Source: CALODL01 sp942492115 (GTDB taxonomy: Bacteria; Planctomycetota; Phycisphaerae; UBA1845; CAIVHJ01). Taken from it: 64,000 nt of DNA. This document shows positions 42,567-50,618 of the stretch, one piece after another; within the stretch, counting starts at the first letter, position 1; each line of letters begins with the position of its first letter. The translations under genes and the position numbers were made by a program. A model generated the notes under the pieces. It made no database searches, was not told the origin of the DNA, and was given only the letters and a program-made list of their open reading frames with translations. The stretch covers positions 248,001-312,000 of the forward strand of contig CALODL010000033.1 of NCBI GenBank assembly GCA_942492115.1, in the 5' to 3' direction.

Positions 42567-45500
42567 TCAGCGAGCAGTCACCCGACGACGACCGAACTTA
42601 ACTGCGATGCTGGCCAGCAGCAGCATGACCAGGGCGGCCATACCCCACTGCGTGACGGTCGGGACCGGCGGGGCTTCGCAGTCGCACTCGGCGCTGCAGC
42701 CGTCTCCGTCCTCGTTGTTGCCATCGTCACAGCACTCGCCCGCTTCGATGCGACCGTTACCGCAGACCGGGACGCAGTCGCTGTCCTGGTTGGCGTTGCA
42801 GCCAGCCGGGCAGCAGCCATCGTCGTCGATGCAGCCGGTGATCGGAGCATTCGGCGGGCAGCTCGTGGTCGTGCCGTCGCAGAACGAATCTTCGAGGCAA
42901 CCCGTGCCGGTGCCCGGGTTGCACAGCGTACCTTCTGCAGCCGGCGGATTCGCCGGGCAGTCGATGCTGTCACCCGTGCAGGTGGCGTCGTCGGTACAGG
43001 TGGCGTCGTCGCCAGCCGCACAGACCGTACCACCAGCGGTGAACGTGCAATCTTCATTGCAGCAGTCGCCACCGTCGCACTCTTCGTCACCTTCGACGAT
43101 CCCGTTGCCACATTCCTGGCCACAGGTGATGTCGTCGCACAGCACGCCTTCGGTCCACTCGGGCTCACCCGGAGTCGGGTCGCCGTCGTTGACCATTTCG
43201 AGCGTCCAGGCGTTGAGCGTACCCGTGTCGCCAGCACCATTGTCGCTGACGGTCAGGGTCCAGTCACCGGCCTTGTCTTCGCCATCAAAGGCTGACAGGA
43301 GATCCGGAAACGGGATGAAGCAACCGGCCTGATCCGGTGCACACGACGGGTCATCGTTGATGTTACCGTCGCTGCCTTCGTCATCGAGCGTCAGATTCCA
43401 GTTGTTCTCTGCACAACCGAATGGACCACCACTGTGGCATGAGCCTTCGTTCTCGCCGGAGCGCTGAACGATTTCGATGCTCGTGCCACCGGGTGAACTC
43501 AACGAGACGCAAAGATCACCGGTCCAGGTGTGGGTGACATCGAGGCCGACGTTGACGTCGCTGATGGTACCCGCATCGGGAACATTGATGACATCGCTGA
43601 CACCAAGCGGATCATTGTCCGGAATGCCTGCTGCGGGGCTCGACGCGTAGACGCGGGTCGGCTGACCACAGCCTTCACTCGGCGGATTCAGACACGCCTG
43701 CTCGGAGATGTTATCGGTGCAGGCACCCGTATCCGGATCGCAGCAAGCGCCCAGGATGCCACACGCGATGTCGCCACAGAGCTGACCTTCGAACCACTGG
43801 GGATCGGGGCCACCGCCGCCACCGGGATTCTCGCCTTCGTTCGTGATACCGAGGTTCCACGAGTCGAGGGTACCCGTGTCGCCAGCACCATTGTCGCTGA
43901 CGGTCAGGGTCCAGTCGCCGACCTTGTCTTCGCCGTTGAAGGCCGCCAGCAGGTCCGGGAATGGGGTGAAGCAACCGGCCTGATCAGGTGCACAGGACGG
44001 GTCATCATTGATGTTGCCGCTGCCACCCTGGTCATCGAGCGTCAGATTCCAGTTGTTTTCTGCACAACCGAACGGACCGCCACTGTGGCATGAACCCTCG
44101 TTCTCGCCGGAGCGCTGAACGATTTCGACGGTCGTGCCGCCGGGTGAGCTCAACGAGACACAGAGATCACCAGTCCAGGTGTGCGTGACGACGAGACCGA
44201 TGTTGACATCGGTAATGATGCCCGCATCAGCAACATTGATCACGCTGGTGATACCGACGGGATCATTGTCCGGAATGGCACCGCCACCACCGGCGTAGTT
44301 CCGCGAGGTCGGATCGCAGGTGTCACCACCCACGTTCAGACAGGCGGACTCGGTGACGTCTTCGGTACAGATACCGCTGTTCTGATCACAGCAGGCACCC
44401 GTCGGCAGACCTTCACAATTCGGATCCGCCGCAGCGGTATCCGCACAGATCTGATCCCACTCGACGGCGCAGCAGAAACCATCAGCTGCACAAACAGAGA
44501 CGCAGCAGTCCTCTTCCTGGCAGCCCGGCGAACCGTTGGGCGCCAGACAGTCACCTGCACCCGGGCAGGCCGGATTGGAGCATCCTTCGGTGACGCTGAG
44601 CGTGTAGTCACCGCAATCCTCGAGGAAGCCTTCGACCGCGATGTAGACCGTACCGGCCGGCAGGTCGGCACAGATCTGCGTGCTGAAGTCGGCACAACCG
44701 GCCGTGTCGTCCACGCTCGCGATTTCGGTCCCGCAGCAGGTCGTACCCACGCTCAGGAACGTGTCATAGCCGGCCTGGTTGCAGGTCGAGATGGTCCACA
44801 GACCGGCAGTCGGAATGTCGACCTCGTACACGTGGTCGTCACCGGAATTCAGGATGCAGGTGTCCGAGCCGCACGAATTGCTCGTGTTGTCGAACGGCGC
44901 GGCCAGGGTGAAATCGGGTGTGCACTCAGGGACCTCGCAGGTCACTGCGTTGGCGCAAGGGCCACCGGCAATGGCGTCGGCGAGGGCCGCGTCGGCACAG
45001 ATCCCATCCCACTCGGTCACGCAGCAGAAATCGTCCAGGGCACAGATCGCATTGCAGCAGGCTTCGTCATTGCACGCCTGGTTGCCGTTGGCTTCGCAGC
45101 AGTTGCCGGCAAACTCTTCGCCGCACTGCGGGATCTCCAGCATGCAGTTCTCGTCACACCCGTCGCCGGGCGTGGTGTTGCCGTCGTCGCACTGCTCGCA
45201 GCCTTCGACCGTACCGTCGCCGCAGACCGGGCCGGAGCCGGTGTCGGTGCACGCGACGTTGAGCGTGTAATCCGTCGGGCACGCCAGAGGATCGAAATTG
45301 GCCGGGAGCATGATCACGTAGTACGTGCCCGGAGCGAGCGTATAGGTCTCGCACAGTTCGACACCCGGGGTGCCGAAGATGTTCGTACCGACGACCACAT
45401 CGGAGGCGGCACAGGCTGCGGCATCATCACCACCGACGCAGGCGGCATTGGTCGCGGTGCCGGTGCCGCCGTTACCGACGATGCCGGCCAGACTGGTGAA

Positions 45501-46361
45501 ATCGGCAGTCGAGCAGACCGTGACCTCTTCGCTGTTCGGACCGGGGATATCCAGCTTGTACCAGTCGGTATCACGGCTGCCGTCAGTGGCAGCGCTGCCG
45601 CAGATGGTTTCGCCGCAGGACACGCTACCGAAGGTCAGACCGGGATCATTGCAGCCACCGTTGGTGGTATCGACGGGCAAACCGCAATCGGGTTCGTTCT
45701 CCGGGGTCGCAGCGCCACAATCGGTCGGGACCTGGCAGGTGCAGCCGGCGGTGCAGATCTCACCGTCGCCCGTGCAGCCACCATTCGGTTCGCCGGATGA
45801 GTTGTCGCACTCTTCGCCGGGATCGAGAATACCGTTGCCGCAGGGATCCGGCGTGCACTCGGTGCCCTTGCAGGCGGGTTCACCCGCTGTCGCGCCGGCG
45901 CAGATGCCATCCCATTCGGTATCGCAGCAGAACGGATCAGCTGCGCAAATCGCCAGGCAGCAGTCCAGATCGTCACAACCGGGCGTGTTGGTGTCTTCGA
46001 GGCAGCAACCGGCTCCGGGATCACCACAGACCATCGGTCCCGGGCCACCGGACTGCTTGGCAGCCTGGGCACGGGCTTCAAAATCGATATTACGCAGCGG
46101 GCTTCCGATCGTAACCGGAGGCTGGGGAACCTTCTGCTGGACTGCGTTGAAGGCGCTCGCCGACGGAGCTGCCGGGCCGCGCAGACTCGGCTCGGCTCCC
46201 AGGCGCTCGCCAGTGTTGCGAACCTGTTTCTTGGCCACCCGGCGATCAGTGCGATCACGCGAGTCACCCTTTTGTTGTGCGATGGCGCTTTGAGCGAGCA
46301 GCATGCCGCCCACAGCACAAGCCATCAACCCTACTCTCCACTTTGAACTACTTTGCTTCAT
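42567..46361 (-). CDS. Large secreted Cys-rich protein with two P-domains and IPTL-CTERM-like tail
   Basis: 1264 residues from the ATG at 46361 (AGGAGG nine bases upstream). The signal peptide ends LAQSAIAQ. Three units of about 50 residues repeat the pattern CLE..PGCDD..CC..IC..DPFCC..WDGICA; Myxococcus-type Cys-rich repeats read CGNGILDPGEECDN, CGDGTVEGCEQCDDGN and CGNGRIEAGECCDDGNN; PPC-like beta domains lie between (DTDWYKLDIPGPNSEEVTV). Two proprotein-convertase P-domain-like units (IPDNDPVGI, THTWTGDLCVSLSSPGG, GDWTLTVSDNGAGDTGTL) are nearly identical and 217 residues apart. The C-terminus PVPTVTQWGMAALVMLLLAS plus a VKFGRRR stop signal matches the IPTL-CTERM layout, so the protein is probably processed and anchored by an exosortase-like enzyme encoded elsewhere. 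No catalytic domain is visible. Confidence 0.85.
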   Translation of the reverse strand: MKQSSSKWRVGLMACAVGGMLLAQSAIAQQKGDSRDRTDRRVAKKQVRNTGERLGAEPSLRGPAAPSASAFNAVQQKVPQPPVTIGSPLRNIDFEARAQAAKQSGGPGPMVCGDPGAGCCLEDTNTPGCDDLDCCLAICAADPFCCDTEWDGICAGATAGEPACKGTECTPDPCGNGILDPGEECDNSSGEPNGGCTGDGEICTAGCTCQVPTDCGAATPENEPDCGLPVDTTNGGCNDPGLTFGSVSCGETICGSAATDGSRDTDWYKLDIPGPNSEEVTVCSTADFTSLAGIVGNGGTGTATNAACVGGDDAAACAASDVVVGTNIFGTPGVELCETYTLAPGTYYVIMLPANFDPLACPTDYTLNVACTDTGSGPVCGDGTVEGCEQCDDGNTTPGDGCDENCMLEIPQCGEEFAGNCCEANGNQACNDEACCNAICALDDFCCVTEWDGICADAALADAIAGGPCANAVTCEVPECTPDFTLAAPFDNTSNSCGSDTCILNSGDDHVYEVDIPTAGLWTISTCNQAGYDTFLSVGTTCCGTEIASVDDTAGCADFSTQICADLPAGTVYIAVEGFLEDCGDYTLSVTEGCSNPACPGAGDCLAPNGSPGCQEEDCCVSVCAADGFCCAVEWDQICADTAAADPNCEGLPTGACCDQNSGICTEDVTESACLNVGGDTCDPTSRNYAGGGGAIPDNDPVGITSVINVADAGIITDVNIGLVVTHTWTGDLCVSLSSPGGTTVEIVQRSGENEGSCHSGGPFGCAENNWNLTLDDQGGSGNINDDPSCAPDQAGCFTPFPDLLAAFNGEDKVGDWTLTVSDNGAGDTGTLDSWNLGITNEGENPGGGGGPDPQWFEGQLCGDIACGILGACCDPDTGACTDNISEQACLNPPSEGCGQPTRVYASSPAAGIPDNDPLGVSDVINVPDAGTISDVNVGLDVTHTWTGDLCVSLSSPGGTSIEIVQRSGENEGSCHSGGPFGCAENNWNLTLDDEGSDGNINDDPSCAPDQAGCFIPFPDLLSAFDGEDKAGDWTLTVSDNGAGDTGTLNAWTLEMVNDGDPTPGEPEWTEGVLCDDITCGQECGNGIVEGDEECDGGDCCNEDCTFTAGGTVCAAGDDATCTDDATCTGDSIDCPANPPAAEGTLCNPGTGTGCLEDSFCDGTTTSCPPNAPITGCIDDDGCCPAGCNANQDSDCVPVCGNGRIEAGECCDDGNNEDGDGCSAECDCEAPPVPTVTQWGMAALVMLLLASIAVKFGRRRVTAR
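43195..44301 (-). repeat. Duplicated P-domain unit, 651-bp offset
   Basis: Two stretches of about 455 bp (near 43195-43650 and 43846-44301) are close to identical, for example a shared run starting at 43221 and at 43872. The offset is 651 bases, exactly 217 codons. Both encode a P-domain-like unit followed by a GACC Cys-rich unit. High base identity suggests a recent tandem duplication or gene conversion. Confidence 0.85.
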
Positions 46362-46458
46362 CTGAAATTGCCTCCTGGTTTGACAGGCGCACGGTCCTGT
46401 CTTGGCTTCTTTATGCTTGATTGTACGTGTTGTAAAGAACTCGAGCGTTGAGGTCACG

Positions 46459-47130
46459 CTAGCGGACGGGAGGGGCCCGCGTGCGGGTGCGAACGGGAAC
46501 GAAGCTCGGGACCAACGGCAGATAGAACTGCCATGGACCACGATCGGGACAGTCGAGCCCCAGCGAGGGCAGGGGCAGACGAATGTCGACTCTGAAGCGG
46601 GCCCCCAGAGCGAGGAGCCAGGCGGACGCCAGGACGAAGAAGAATGCGACCCAGGCGTAACCGAAAACGTTGCCGACATAGCCGGCGACGCCATGGTCGC
46701 CAACCGCGGAGCTGGCGAGCAGGCCACTGTCGATGGCCAGAGGTCGCAAAGCGGCCTCGACCAGGATCCAACCGCAAGCCATGAAGACGGGACTGAATCC
46801 AATACGCCGGGTCAGAAACGCGCCAAGCCCCGTATAGGCTGCGGGAATGGCCGTAAGCAGAGCCACGGACAGTGCGCTGGCCGGGACGACGTTCAGCCCG
46901 GTGGCCGTCGAAAAGATATAAATCGCAAGACCCCACACGCCGCCGGCACAGGCCGAACGCAGTGGGGTCATGGTTTGAATGCCACGGAGCAGTGGAAGCA
47001 GACAGAACAGGCCAATCCATGTGTGATTCTGCGAAGACAGGATCATGCACATGACGTAGGCGCTTACGACGATGGCCGTGCCGTATGACAACGAGCGAAT
47101 GATTTGGATGGGGTGCCTCTTTCCCAGCAT
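46459..47130 (-). CDS. Multi-pass membrane protein resembling the N-terminal half of apolipoprotein N-acyltransferase
   Basis: 223 residues with about six hydrophobic helices. The pattern HTWIGLFCLLPLL..GVWGLAIYIFS and FMACGWILVEAAL..SGLLASSAVG echoes the membrane part of Lnt (helix, PLL, GWIxG, then WxLxE). The nitrilase domain that carries the Glu-Lys-Cys triad in Lnt is absent; the protein ends in a Pro/Arg-rich tail (VRTRTRAPPVR). Either this is a degenerate Lnt, a separate membrane family, or a partner for a stand-alone nitrilase elsewhere. The ATG at 47130 has only a weak upstream signal. It lies 97 bp before the large P-domain protein gene. Confidence 0.6.
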   Translation of the reverse strand: MLGKRHPIQIIRSLSYGTAIVVSAYVMCMILSSQNHTWIGLFCLLPLLRGIQTMTPLRSACAGGVWGLAIYIFSTATGLNVVPASALSVALLTAIPAAYTGLGAFLTRRIGFSPVFMACGWILVEAALRPLAIDSGLLASSAVGDHGVAGYVGNVFGYAWVAFFFVLASAWLLALGARFRVDIRLPLPSLGLDCPDRGPWQFYLPLVPSFVPVRTRTRAPPVR

Positions 47131-47267
47131 TCTTGCTTCTTTCCGGGGGACGGATCGTCCCTGATTGACTTGTTTTTACCCTGACTGGTCGCGGGCCACA
47201 AGGATCAAATCTTGAGAAAAACCGCAGTTCGCGCTGCCTGCGTTAATATGGGTGGTTTTCGGGGCGC

Positions 47268-48779
47268 CTATCCGCCCTCGAGGGTCGCCAGCTGCTCCGC
47301 CGCCCGGACATGGTCGGGCCGTAGTTCTATTACTTTCTCGAAGTAGTTCCGCGCCTGATCAGGATGGCCAAAGGCCCGCGCCAGCAGGCCCAGCTGCATG
47401 TAAGCTTCGACGTATTCAGGAAATAGCGTTGTCGCCCGATGGTACATGGCCGCCGCTTCCGCGGGCTCGTGGAGCTTGAGCAGTACAGTCGCCCAATTGA
47501 AGCAGGCCTGCGCGTCGAGGTCACCCAGCGTCGCGGCCTGTTCGAATTCCGTGCGGGCCTGTTCCAAGTCGCCGGTTTGCCCGCGGGCTGACGCGAGTTT
47601 GGCCAGAGCCGCGGGATTGGTCGGATCGTTGGCCACGGCCTGCTGGTAATGTGGGATCGCCAATTGTGGCTGGGCCTGAGACACCAGGAGGTCACCCAGG
47701 ATCAGGCGGGCTGCCGTGTGGTTCGCGTCGAGTTGGACGACGGTCTCGAGATGCGTGCGGGCTTCGTCGTGACGCTCGAGCCGCAGCAGCAGATTGGCGA
47801 TGCGCAGCTGCAGGCCGACATCCTCCGGCCGTGCTTCGGCCGCGATGCGGAAGTGGTCCACCGCATCAGCGAGGTGGCCTGCCCGTTGGGACTGCTCGCC
47901 CAGCTTGAACGCGCGATCGGCGCTCACGCCCTTCTGCATCACGGCGAAGCGAATGGGGTCGGGCAGGGACAGGATGGACGCGAGGTTCCGCGAACGATCG
48001 GAAGCTGCCGTGGCCAACTCACGCTCGCCGGCTCGGGTGTAGGCTTGTGCCAGCGCCGCCTGTGTGGGGCCATCATCAGGGGCCTCTTCAGCGCAGCGTC
48101 TCAGTGCTGACAGCGCCGCGTCGATTTCGCCCAGAATCACGAGGACCTGGCCGAGGCTTCGGCGGGCGATGGTCAGTTTCGGATCGAGCGCCAGGGCCTG
48201 CTCGAACGACTTGCGCGCTGCGGCATTCCTGCCCTGGCGTTGCAGCACTTCGCCCATGCGAAAGAACGTTGGCGGGAACCGGGGGTCCGCGGCGGCCACC
48301 TGGCGGTAGAGGCCGACGACCTCCTCCCATTCGGCGCCCTGCAACTCGCGCACACCCGCCAGCAGATACGTCCAACGATAGTCCGCCGGATCGAGGCGCG
48401 CGGCCCGACGATAAGCGACTTCGGCGCAGTCATGGAGGTTGTGTACATCACACACCTGACCCAGTTCGGACCACGCGTCGACGCTCCCGGGGTGAGCGGT
48501 GGCGTCGGACAAAGCGGCGTCGATCGCCGCTTGGACGCGCGGTTCCATGTCTGCCGTGCTGATCGCAGGAAGTGCATCGTCACGCACGGCCAGCGCAGGG
48601 CTCGATGGATCGTTTGGCCCGCGTTGCAGGATCATGACGACGACCACGGCACCCGCGGCAAGGCCGCCCAGGAAGATGCCCCACTTGCCCAGGGCGTTCG
48701 ATCCACCGGCTGCGGGAGCGCCGGTCTCAGCCGGATCGGGGGTCGATTGGGCGGGCGCGCGTCGTTTTCGCCGACTCAT
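47268..48779 (-). CDS. Membrane-anchored TPR protein coupled to a CRTAC1 gene
   Basis: 503 residues. A basic, Pro/Ala-rich cytoplasmic tail (MSRRKRRAPAQ) is followed by one membrane helix (about 32-52, WGIFLGGLAAGAVVVVMIL) and then about ten tetratricopeptide units (for example AEVAYRRAARLDPADYRWTY, ARKSFEQALALDPKLTIARR, ARNYFEKVIELRPDHVRAAE). The repeats should face the periplasm and bind protein partners. Its start overlaps the stop of the CRTAC1 gene by 4 bases (ATGA). The same pairing in reverse order occurs at 62304-64000, which points to a functional link. Confidence 0.88.
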   Translation of the reverse strand: MSRRKRRAPAQSTPDPAETGAPAAGGSNALGKWGIFLGGLAAGAVVVVMILQRGPNDPSSPALAVRDDALPAISTADMEPRVQAAIDAALSDATAHPGSVDAWSELGQVCDVHNLHDCAEVAYRRAARLDPADYRWTYLLAGVRELQGAEWEEVVGLYRQVAAADPRFPPTFFRMGEVLQRQGRNAAARKSFEQALALDPKLTIARRSLGQVLVILGEIDAALSALRRCAEEAPDDGPTQAALAQAYTRAGERELATAASDRSRNLASILSLPDPIRFAVMQKGVSADRAFKLGEQSQRAGHLADAVDHFRIAAEARPEDVGLQLRIANLLLRLERHDEARTHLETVVQLDANHTAARLILGDLLVSQAQPQLAIPHYQQAVANDPTNPAALAKLASARGQTGDLEQARTEFEQAATLGDLDAQACFNWATVLLKLHEPAEAAAMYHRATTLFPEYVEAYMQLGLLARAFGHPDQARNYFEKVIELRPDHVRAAEQLATLEGG

Positions 48780-50494
48780 GGTTGCATCTCTCCGGTGCCA
48801 CGATTGAGTTCGATCATGCGATCTCCGGTTCCGCTCGAGAACGACTCGCGGAGACCATCGGGCCAGCGCACGTCGATGCGGTCGTAGGTCATCATCGAGC
48901 CCAGTCCAAAATGAACACGCGTGTCGGCGACGGACAGATAGCTACCGCCGCTGCCCACCGTGCGAACCTGACGCAGAGCGCCGGCCTTCACCGTGACCTC
49001 GGCGCCGATGGCGTCGCGTTTGAAACGCGGATCGCGCAGTCGGATGCTCAGCCAGTGACCCTGGCGTGGTGCGTCATTGCGGTACAGCCGTGCCGGTCCG
49101 TGGCAGTTGGTCATCAGCAGGTCGATGTCGCCGTCGTTATCGATGTCGCCGGCGGCGAGCCCGCGGCCGATTTCCACCCGCCGAGTGAATTGCGCACCGG
49201 GGTCGAAGACCGCAAACTGCCCGCTACCGTTGTTGATGTAGAACAGATTGGGTTCGGGATAACGGTTCCAGGGGGCGCTCAGACTCGAGGACAACGGTTC
49301 TCCGACGGTCACGACCCGGCCGTTGACGATGGCCAGATCGAGGTCGCCATCAAGCTCCACGTCGAAGGCTGCCGTGCCGAATCCCGTGCGGGTCATGCTC
49401 GACGCCGCCAGGCGGCTTTGACCGGTGTAGTCGATGAACCCGCGACCGTCGCCGAGGTTGTGATAGAGCGTGTTGGTTTCGTCGGCCAGGTGGGTCACCA
49501 GCAGATCTGACCGGGCGTCGTTGTCGAAGTCACCGAGTGCAATACCCATTCCGGCCTCGGTCTGGCCGAGGGCGTTGCACGCGACGCCGAGCATCAGGCC
49601 CTCATCGGCAAATGTACCGTCCTGCTGGTTGATCCACATGTTGTTCATATATGCGTCGTTGGCGACGTAGACGTCGGCCCAGCCGTCGCCGTTGAAGTCA
49701 GCGCTGACGACACCCAGGCCGGCGGCCGGCGGCGCGGTATGGAGACCGCATTCCTTGGAGACGTCCCGAAAACGCCCGCTTCCATCATTGTGCAGCAGGA
49801 CATCGTGGCGGGGAGCGAATGACTTCGGGCCACAAAAATCCAGGAGCCCTGAAAGGTTGCGACAAACCGTTTCGCGGACGACGTCGACGTATTGCGTCAC
49901 GAAAATATCGAGGAATCCGTCACGGTCGTAGTCGAACATCACCGCCGAGCATGACCATTCCGGCACATCCAGGCCTGCCGAGAGCGTGATGTTCTCGAAG
50001 GTGCCGTCACCGCGGTTACGATACAACGCATCGGGGCCGAAGTTGGTCACATACACATCGACCGCGCCATCGTTATCGATGTCACCCACGGCCGCCCCCA
50101 TCCCGAAGCCCCGATCACCCAGGCCACTGGATGCCGTGACGTCGACGAAGCGGCCCTGGTCCTGCCTGAACAACCTGTTGGGGACGCTGTTCGAGGTCGG
50201 GCCATCGAACGGGTCACCGCCGTTCATGAGGTACGCATCCAGGTCTCCGTCGTTGTCGAAGTCGAACAGCGCCGCGCCCGGTCCCATGATCGCAGGCATG
50301 GGCATCCCCGTGGACGAAGCAGTGTGTTCGAACGCGAGTCCGCTTTCTGTGGTGACTTCGGTGAACCAGCCCGCGGCCGGGGCCGCTGCGACTGGCGTCG
50401 GCTGCTCCGCGGGCGTTGTCCGGCGACAGCCGCAGGACCCGGCGGCCAGCGCCAAGATCAACACAAACAGACATCTACCGGGCATGACGCGCAT
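48776..50494 (-). CDS. CRTAC1-family FG-GAP/VCBS lipoprotein with ASPIC/UnbV domain
   Basis: 572 residues. The start at 50494 (or 50485) is chosen because a strong terminator lies at 50556-50588, inside the longer open frame. The leader LFVLILALAAGSCGC has a lipobox-like Cys, so it is probably a lipoprotein. Six to seven FG-GAP/VCBS units with calcium-binding DxDxDG loops form a beta-propeller (ALFDFDNDGDLDAYLMNG, VGDIDNDGAVDVYVTNFG, SADFNGDGWADVYVAND, AGDIDNDGDIDLLMTNC). The end carries the ASPIC/UnbV domain (RDAIGAEVTVKAG, HFGLGSMMTYDRIDVRWPDG). The biochemical role of bacterial CRTAC1 proteins is unknown. The TPR gene that overlaps its stop is a likely partner. Confidence 0.92.
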   Translation of the reverse strand: MRVMPGRCLFVLILALAAGSCGCRRTTPAEQPTPVAAAPAAGWFTEVTTESGLAFEHTASSTGMPMPAIMGPGAALFDFDNDGDLDAYLMNGGDPFDGPTSNSVPNRLFRQDQGRFVDVTASSGLGDRGFGMGAAVGDIDNDGAVDVYVTNFGPDALYRNRGDGTFENITLSAGLDVPEWSCSAVMFDYDRDGFLDIFVTQYVDVVRETVCRNLSGLLDFCGPKSFAPRHDVLLHNDGSGRFRDVSKECGLHTAPPAAGLGVVSADFNGDGWADVYVANDAYMNNMWINQQDGTFADEGLMLGVACNALGQTEAGMGIALGDFDNDARSDLLVTHLADETNTLYHNLGDGRGFIDYTGQSRLAASSMTRTGFGTAAFDVELDGDLDLAIVNGRVVTVGEPLSSSLSAPWNRYPEPNLFYINNGSGQFAVFDPGAQFTRRVEIGRGLAAGDIDNDGDIDLLMTNCHGPARLYRNDAPRQGHWLSIRLRDPRFKRDAIGAEVTVKAGALRQVRTVGSGGSYLSVADTRVHFGLGSMMTYDRIDVRWPDGLRESFSSGTGDRMIELNRGTGEMQP

Positions 50495-50555
50495 TCTACT
50501 GCAAAGTGTGCCGATATCACCCTGACGTTCTCGCAGCCAGCTGTCGGGGCGGCCC

Positions 50556-50588
50556 AAAAAAAAGCCGCCCGGGGAGTGCCCGGGCGGC
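50556..50588 (-). terminator. Intrinsic terminator after the secreted protein gene at 50619
   Basis: Perfect 10-bp stem GCCGCCCGGG (50564-50573) / CCCGGGCGGC (50579-50588), loop of five, followed on the minus strand by eight T (50563-50556). It ends the unit of the gene at 50619-53261 and shows that the CRTAC1 gene begins a new one. Confidence 0.92.
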
Positions 50589-50618
50589 CTGGTCTTCAAT
50601 CAGCGATGTTCCGTTGCA

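Noticed and set aside
44181..45800. 539-codon plus-strand frame opposite the P-domain protein
   Set aside because: It is an antisense shadow made of mirrored Cys-rich repeats and has no ribosome-binding site.
46362..46802. In-frame extension upstream of the P-domain protein
   Set aside because: It overlaps the Lnt-like gene on the same strand in another frame, while a signal peptide and AGGAGG fix the start at 46361.
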